NCBI GenBank assembly: GCA_964464245.1
Contig: CAYXFH010000034.1
Span: forward strand, 1-11,054
Direction of reading: 5' to 3'
Length of the DNA: 11,054 nt
Source of the DNA: JAPLHV01 sp964464245
GTDB lineage: Bacteria > Caldisericota > JANLFM01
Within the stretch, counting starts at the first letter, position 1. Every line of letters begins with the position of its first letter. The position numbers were made by a program, and so were the translations under genes. The notes under the pieces were generated by a model that was not told the DNA's origin, made no database searches, and saw only the letters and a program-made list of their open reading frames with translations. This document shows positions 6,897 to 11,054 of this stretch, in pieces.

Positions 6897-7583
6897 CTAC
6901 GGTTGCAGCTCAACCGTGTAGAGGTCGCGCGCCTTGACCACCGCCCCGGCCGGGAAGACGCCGCGTACGGAGAGGCAGGGGTAGACGACGGCGCCTCGGC
7001 CGAGCATTGTCCCCGGATTAGTCACCGCGTTGCATCCGGTCTTAGCGCCATCGCCGAGGATTGCTCCGAACTTGCGCAAGCCGGTGTGAATCTCCTGGCC
7101 GCCATCTTTCAAGACGATCTCGCTTGGCGTGTTCTTCAAGTTGGCCAAACGGGTGCCGGCCCCGAGGTTGACGTGGTTGCCGAGGATGGAGTCGCCGACA
7201 TAGTTGAAGTGAGCGGCGGCAGCGTGATCGAGGAGGATAGAATTCTTCACCTCGGTGGCGTGGCCAATCACCGAGTGACGGCCCACCAGCACGTTGCCGC
7301 GCAGGTAGGCGGCCTGTCGAATCTCGCAATCGGGACCGATCCAGGCAGGCCCCTTGATGTAAGCGCCAGGCTCTACAATTGTGCCCGGGCCAATGTAGAT
7401 GGGGCCTTCCAGGTAAGCTCCCTCCAGCACCGTACCCATGATGGCCGGGTGGAGGGTGGCAGCCAGGTAGTCGCCGATCCTGGGAAGGATTTCCCATACG
7501 AACCTCACAGTAGAGAAGAGGTCTGCGAAGAGGCAGTCGTTCAGCTCGAAAAAGGCAGCGGGAGAATAACGGTCAGCAGTCAT
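6897..7583 (-). CDS. Left-handed beta-helix acyltransferase, GlmU C-terminal-like, lacking a nucleotidyltransferase domain
   Basis: Protein of 228 residues made almost entirely of hexapeptide repeats (for example GPIYIGPGTIVEPGAYIKG near 60-78 and GNVLVGRHSVIG near 96-107). It most resembles the C-terminal half of GlmU or of archaeal/thermophile sugar-1-phosphate nucleotidyltransferases. AHFNYVGDSILG and VNLGAGTRLAN match the GlmU acetyltransferase active site, with His125 as the likely catalytic base, and LRKFGAILGDGAKTGCN follows as in the family. The N-terminal nucleotidyltransferase domain is absent; residues 1-45 are a short helical cap. It probably forms a trimer that transfers an acetyl group to an amino sugar (inference). 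The start chosen is ATG at 7583; a longer frame runs to 7754 but overlaps the divergent gene and has a non-protein-like composition. A TATAAT lies just upstream. First gene of the leftward cluster. Confidence 0.88.
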   Translation of the reverse strand: MTADRYSPAAFFELNDCLFADLFSTVRFVWEILPRIGDYLAATLHPAIMGTVLEGAYLEGPIYIGPGTIVEPGAYIKGPAWIGPDCEIRQAAYLRGNVLVGRHSVIGHATEVKNSILLDHAAAAHFNYVGDSILGNHVNLGAGTRLANLKNTPSEIVLKDGGQEIHTGLRKFGAILGDGAKTGCNAVTNPGTMLGRGAVVYPCLSVRGVFPAGAVVKARDLYTVELQP

Positions 7584-7590
7584 AGGCCGA

Positions 7591-7596
7591 TTATAC
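7591..7596 (-). promoter_or_regulatory. Candidate -10 box implying a leaderless mRNA
   Basis: On the minus strand TATAAT (7595-7590 by exact placement, within a base) is followed by only six bases, CGGCCT, before the ATG at 7583. Transcription would then start at or next to the A of the ATG. No Shine-Dalgarno sequence precedes that ATG, which agrees with leaderless translation. No good -35 is visible. Confidence 0.4.
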
Positions 7597-7620
7597 GCCA
7601 CAGTGGAACTTCTGCGTTCT

Positions 7621-7649
7621 TTGCCTTTTTGTGCGGCTTGCGCGATAGT
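7621..7649 (+). promoter_or_regulatory. Candidate promoter for the DUF3467-like gene
   Basis: TTGCCT (7621-7626), a 17-base spacer and GATAGT (7644-7649) give 4/6 matches to each sigma-70 hexamer. Transcription would start near 7656, just before the AGGAGG at 7662-7667. Weak. Confidence 0.3.
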
Positions 7650-7672
7650 GAGAGAAAAATGAGGAGGATGCG

Positions 7673-7960
7673 ATGAAGGAATTGAAAGTGGATGTGCCCA
7701 TTGAGAAAGCCTTTGGGACCTACTCGAACACTGTGCGGATCTCGCACACGCCATTTGAGTTCGTCATCGATTTTGGCCGAACCCTACCCGACCAACCCGA
7801 GTTGATCAGGATCGTCGAGCGGATCGTCATGAGCCCCCAACACACCAAAGCTTTCTTACAAGCGTTAGAGGAGAATATGCGTCGGTACGAGGCTCAGTTC
7901 GGAGCAATCCCCTCTCCAGGCAGAGCGCCCAGCGGGAAGGGGCCAGAGTTCGTGCAGTAA
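7673..7960 (+). CDS. DUF3467-like small protein
   Basis: Protein of 95 residues. The core, from about residue 15 to 75, runs YSNTVRISHTPFEFVIDFGR, then an exposed loop, then IVMSPQHTKAFLQALEENMRRYEAQFG. This pattern (strand, aromatic FxxDFG strand, RIVMSPxHAKxFLxxLxxNIxxYExxFG helix) is typical of the DUF3467 family, found in bacteria and archaea and of unknown function. The last about 20 residues are a Pro/Gly-rich tail. The start is well supported by AGGAGG (7662-7667), 5 bases before the ATG. It is divergent from the beta-helix gene, with 89 bases between starts, and convergent with the HD-GYP gene. It has no signal peptide, so it is cytoplasmic. Confidence 0.85.
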   Translation: MKELKVDVPIEKAFGTYSNTVRISHTPFEFVIDFGRTLPDQPELIRIVERIVMSPQHTKAFLQALEENMRRYEAQFGAIPSPGRAPSGKGPEFVQ

Positions 7961-8056
7961 AAGCTCCGGGGGAATAGACCTCCGGTCAATCCGGGAATTC
8001 CTTGGGGTGAGTTGCGACTGGATCAATCAGCGAGCTGCAGACAGCGCGCTGACCAC

Positions 8057-10435
8057 TCAGTGAAACTGGAACTCCTTCTCCTGGAAGAGGCACAGGCAGG
8101 CATCCACCACCATCGTGTCAAAGAGATCCCCGCGGCCGCGCTTGATCTCCTCTAAGGCTTTGGGCACACCGAGGGCTGGACGGTAGGGGCGGTGGAAGGC
8201 CATCGCCTCGACGACATCCGCCACAGCCAGGATCCGCGCCTCCAAGAGGATCTCCTCTCCCTTCAGTTTTCTTGGATAGCCCGAGCCATTCATCCGTTCG
8301 TGGTGTTGCAATGCCATCTCCGCCACCGGCCAGGGGAACTGGATTGACTTTAACACTTCGTAGCCGGCCTGGGCGTGCGTTTGGATCATGGAGAATTCCA
8401 ATTGGCTGAGCTTGCCGGGTTTGCTGAGGATCTCCGCCGGGACGTAAAGCTTGCCTAAATCGTGGATCAGACCACCTACGCGGATTCCCTCCACGCGCTC
8501 CTCGTCGAATCCCAGCTCCTGGGCGATAGAGGAGGCTAGCTGAGAAACGTGCAGTTGGTGCCCTGCCGTGTAGGGGTCTTTCATCTCCCCCACCGAAGCC
8601 AGCGCTTGCACGGTCTCGTCCAGAGTCTGCCGCAGCCGCTTCAAGCTCTGCTCCAGTTTCTGCTGCGCCTCGATGCGCTCGGTAATGTCGATCACCGTCC
8701 CCTGCATGACCACCGCGGCGTCCGCATCCCCCACGATCAGGGTGGCATTCTCGAGCAGCCAACTGGTTTTGCCATCCTTGCGGCGGATGGCGAACTCGAT
8801 GTTGCTGAGTGAGCCCTCCGCCAACAAGCGGGCAATGAGCGACTTGCGCTCTTTGGGGTCTTGATAGAATGTGTCCGCCGGTTGCGCCAATACCTCCTCC
8901 TGTGAATCGTAGCCGAGGATCCGGGCGAAAGAGTCGTTGCAATCCAACAGCCGCCCCTCGGGCGTGCTGCGGAATACTCCAGCCAAGCTGCGCTCCACCA
9001 ACAGGCGGTAGCGCTGCTCGGAGATGCGCAACCCCTCTTCGGCCAGTTTCTGTTCGGTCAAGTCGAGCGCGTAGATGCGCACCAAGTCCCCCCCTTCCAC
9101 CTCATTGATAGCCTGCTGGAAGAGCGACTTCCCGACGTGCAATTCCCGCACGAGGAAGGACAGGCCGTGGTCTTTCATCAGGGAGCGGACCGAGAACAGA
9201 CCGGTCAGGAAGGGGTGCCGCAGTCCAGTGATCTCAAGGTCCGGGAAGCGCTGGCGAGCTATGCGATTCATATAGGTGACTTTTCCTTCCCCGTTGACCT
9301 CGAGAATCGGGGTTGGGTTCATCTCCGGGAAGGAGGCCAGGCGATTGCGCTCCTCCTCAGCGTCGTGACGCTCGGTGATATCCTCGAAAACGCTGAAGCT
9401 GCCGGAGTAATGGTTTTGATCGTCCATACGGGGAAGGGAAGTGACGCGCATCAAACGTCGTTGACCATCCAATCGGCGGATCCACAGCTCATAGTGGCCT
9501 GTTTCACCCTGGTTCCTGGCCTTGGTCTGCTCGAGCACCCGATCGAAGGTCTCTTGATCGGTGAACTCGCGCAGGTTGCGCCCGCACAAACTGCCGGGGG
9601 GGACGCCCAGGATGCGCTCGGCGGAAGGATTGGCATAGATAAAGGTCTCCTCCGGATCTACTTCGATGACGCCTTCCTCTTGACTGGTCACCAGCTCCCG
9701 GTAGCGTTCTTCGCTGGCCGAAAGCGCCTGCTCGGTTTTCACCCGTTCAGCCAGTTGCTGTTGCAGCTCGGCCACCAATCGCTTGTTCTCCACAGCAAGG
9801 GCGGCTTGGTCGGCGAACATGCTGACCAAGCGGACCTCCTCCGACGTGAAAGGACCGGTATGGGTGTCGTCTGTGGCGTTGATTACACCGATCACACGCT
9901 CACCGACTAGGAGCGGTACGCCAAGCACCCGGCGGAAGGGACGGCCGGCATAGACAGGGGCTGCTCCCTCCCAGTTCAAATAGTCTTCCACCACCAGCGG
10001 CCGGCCAGTTTGGGCGATTCGCCCGGAGAGGCCTTCCCCTAACTTGAGTCGGGTTCCGATGAGATCTCCCGGGAGGTGATAGCTGACCGCCAACTCCAGC
10101 TCCTGGCTGTCCTCCCGCAGCAAGTATAGCCCTCCCATCTGTACTCCTACCAACTCTGCCGCCCGCCGCACGATCACTTCCAACAGAGCCTCCTGGTCGC
10201 GTTGGGCATTGATCTCCAGGGAAGTCTCGTAAAGGGCTTGCAACTCCTCGGCCCATTTTCGCTGGCGTTCTTCACTGGCTTGTGCTTCCTCGTAGAGGCG
10301 AGCCTTGCTGATGGCCAAGCCGATGTCCTCGCTTAGAAGGGTAAGGATGCGAAGATCTTCCTCACCCAGGCGCGTTGTGTCGCTGCTTTCCACGTTGAGG
10401 GTTCCGACGACTTGCCCTTGGTCGAAGAGCGGCAC
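8057..10435 (-). CDS. Multi-sensor HD-GYP cyclic di-GMP phosphodiesterase (main part of an interrupted gene)
   Basis: Residues counted from GTG at 10435 (792 in all). Order: end of a GAF domain (1-45), coiled coil, complete GAF (about 75-218), coiled coil, PAS (about 240-358), a divergent PAS (about 365-465), PAS (about 470-590, ending VIDITER), coiled coil, HD-GYP (about 612-780). The HD-GYP domain has the metal and active-site residues His626, HD at 658-659 (HDLGK), His687, HHE at 711-713, GSGYP at 717-721, and Asp740 followed by RPYRP. It should hydrolyse cyclic di-GMP in response to ligands or redox signals sensed by GAF/PAS. There are no membrane segments here. The GAF at the start is cut in half: the frame continues upstream beyond a single TGA (10456-10454) into the other half. 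GTG has GGAGGT (10440-10445) 4 bases upstream, so re-initiation is possible. Ends with TGA. Confidence 0.9.
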   Translation of the reverse strand: MPLFDQGQVVGTLNVESSDTTRLGEEDLRILTLLSEDIGLAISKARLYEEAQASEERQRKWAEELQALYETSLEINAQRDQEALLEVIVRRAAELVGVQMGGLYLLREDSQELELAVSYHLPGDLIGTRLKLGEGLSGRIAQTGRPLVVEDYLNWEGAAPVYAGRPFRRVLGVPLLVGERVIGVINATDDTHTGPFTSEEVRLVSMFADQAALAVENKRLVAELQQQLAERVKTEQALSASEERYRELVTSQEEGVIEVDPEETFIYANPSAERILGVPPGSLCGRNLREFTDQETFDRVLEQTKARNQGETGHYELWIRRLDGQRRLMRVTSLPRMDDQNHYSGSFSVFEDITERHDAEEERNRLASFPEMNPTPILEVNGEGKVTYMNRIARQRFPDLEITGLRHPFLTGLFSVRSLMKDHGLSFLVRELHVGKSLFQQAINEVEGGDLVRIYALDLTEQKLAEEGLRISEQRYRLLVERSLAGVFRSTPEGRLLDCNDSFARILGYDSQEEVLAQPADTFYQDPKERKSLIARLLAEGSLSNIEFAIRRKDGKTSWLLENATLIVGDADAAVVMQGTVIDITERIEAQQKLEQSLKRLRQTLDETVQALASVGEMKDPYTAGHQLHVSQLASSIAQELGFDEERVEGIRVGGLIHDLGKLYVPAEILSKPGKLSQLEFSMIQTHAQAGYEVLKSIQFPWPVAEMALQHHERMNGSGYPRKLKGEEILLEARILAVADVVEAMAFHRPYRPALGVPKALEEIKRGRGDLFDTMVVDACLCLFQEKEFQFH

Positions 10436-10453
10436 ACAGACCTCCGAGGTGAT

Positions 10454-10456
10454 TCA
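10454..10456 (-). other. In-frame TGA interrupting the first GAF domain
   Basis: The stop separates HFLRAHP from ITSEVCVPLF with no frame change. TGA is one substitution from GGA (Gly), CGA or AGA (Arg) and other sense codons. It may be a recent nonsense mutation, strain variation or a base-call error. TGA is an ordinary stop here: the GNAT, amidotransferase and HD-GYP genes all end with it. Confidence 0.85.
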
Positions 10457-11054
10457 GGGGTGCGCTCTTAAGAAATGTGGATCAGCAGTTACATCCTTCA
10501 GCAGAACAGGAGAGCCGGTGCGAGCTACGCGTCCGCTGACCCCTAGGTCGGTGGGGATTTCGGCGATAATCTGGTCGTAACCCACAGCGTGCTGCACATG
10601 CAAGACCCTTCCCTCCAATAAATACAGGCTGACCAGGGTATAGCCGAAAGTACGAGCAATGGCTTCTACAACTGCGCGGAAGATGGTAGAGAGGTCCATT
10701 TCGCGGGCTATCGCCGTCTTCACTGTGTCCAGCAGAGAGAGCTCCAGCGCTTGGTGTTCGGCAGCGGCGAAGAGCTGCCGGTAGCGTTGTTCGTTTTCAA
10801 TCATCGCTTCCTCAGACGCCGTACGCTCGGTGACATCTTCAATGATGCGGAGACTCTCAACGGGTCGACCTTCCGCATCCCGGGAGAAGACCAATTCTCG
10901 ATTATGCAGCCATCGCCACTGCCCATCCTTATGCTTCATACGGTACTCTACTTCACGCACTTCCCCTTCCTCGGCCTTGACTATATGCTGGAGATGCAGT
11001 GCGACGCGCGGCGCATCTTCCGGATGAATCAAGGTTTCAAAGAATGAGGAGCCC
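10454..11054 (-). CDS. PAS-GAF sensor portion upstream of an in-frame TGA (partial at window edge)
   Basis: This frame is open from the right edge to a TGA at 10456-10454. It contains the second half of a PAS domain (IHPEDAPR, then YRMKHKDGQWRWLHNRE and the closing RIIEDVTER), a coiled-coil linker, and most of a GAF domain (LDTVKTAIAREMDLSTIFRA through GRVARTGSPVLLKDVTADPHFL). The GAF strand that should follow is encoded directly after the TGA in the same frame as ITSEVCVPLFDQGQVVG, a normal GAF continuation. The two pieces are thus one gene in sequence terms. The true start lies outside the window; TTG at 11032 is not needed as a start because the frame stays open. If the TGA is real, this yields a PAS-GAF fragment with no output domain. 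Confidence 0.85.
   Translation of the reverse strand, partial: GSSFFETLIHPEDAPRVALHLQHIVKAEEGEVREVEYRMKHKDGQWRWLHNRELVFSRDAEGRPVESLRIIEDVTERTASEEAMIENEQRYRQLFAAAEHQALELSLLDTVKTAIAREMDLSTIFRAVVEAIARTFGYTLVSLYLLEGRVLHVQHAVGYDQIIAEIPTDLGVSGRVARTGSPVLLKDVTADPHFLRAHP

Noticed and set aside
7584..7754. 57-residue N-terminal extension of the beta-helix acyltransferase
   Set aside because: It overlaps the start of the DUF3467-like gene and its strong ribosome binding site, is rich in Ser/Arg/His with no domain, and family proteins begin near the ATG at 7583.
8027..8052. TCAGCG/CGCTGA inverted repeat between the convergent DUF3467-like and HD-GYP genes as a terminator
   Set aside because: A 6-bp stem with a 14-base loop and no T-run on either side is too weak to call.
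10433..10456. TGA as a selenocysteine codon or reassigned sense codon
   Set aside because: TGA ends at least three other genes here as a normal stop. The only nearby structure is a tiny ACCT/AGGT hairpin, unlike a bacterial SECIS, and GAF domains are not known selenoproteins.

Overview
This 11,054-base window is moderately G+C-rich bacterial chromosome with compact genes, AGGAGG-type ribosome binding sites and a mixture of ATG, GTG and TTG starts. No rRNA, tRNA or other phylogenetic marker is present. The gene mix (K+-independent proton-pumping pyrophosphatase, class I-alpha-like glutamine synthetase, a large PAS/GAF/HD-GYP protein, a DUF3467-type protein, short palindromic intergenic repeats) would suit a Chloroflexota (Anaerolineae-like) or similar environmental bacterium, but that placement is a guess from gene style.

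Layout. Bases 1-112 hold the start of a leftward gene for a membrane-anchored or exported protein (TTG start behind a perfect AGGAGG). After a 358-base divergent intergenic region with a GC-rich palindromic repeat and a candidate promoter and leader hairpin, hppA runs rightward (471-2753). It converges on leftward glnA (2923-4254), and the gap holds a terminator for each gene. Upstream of glnA is a perfect 36-base palindrome, then an unrecognised leftward gene for a possible lipoprotein (4501-5037). A 396-base gene-free stretch with a 24-base exact direct repeat follows. Next comes a leftward three-gene cluster, read in the order solitary left-handed beta-helix acyltransferase (7583-6897), class II glutamine amidotransferase (6885-6160), GNAT acetyltransferase (6126-5434). 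A small DUF3467-like gene (7673-7960) is divergent from it. The right third (8057 to the edge) encodes a leftward PAS-GAF-GAF-PAS-PAS-PAS-HD-GYP signalling protein that is interrupted by one in-frame TGA inside its first GAF domain and continues off the window.

Function. hppA and glnA are central energy and nitrogen genes. The three-gene cluster looks like small-molecule or sugar modification of unknown target. The HD-GYP protein should sense signals and hydrolyse cyclic di-GMP. I see no defence system, CRISPR array, prophage or complete mobile element. The points most worth checking are the in-frame TGA, the palindromic repeats, the 24-base direct repeat and the acyltransferase/amidotransferase/GNAT cluster.
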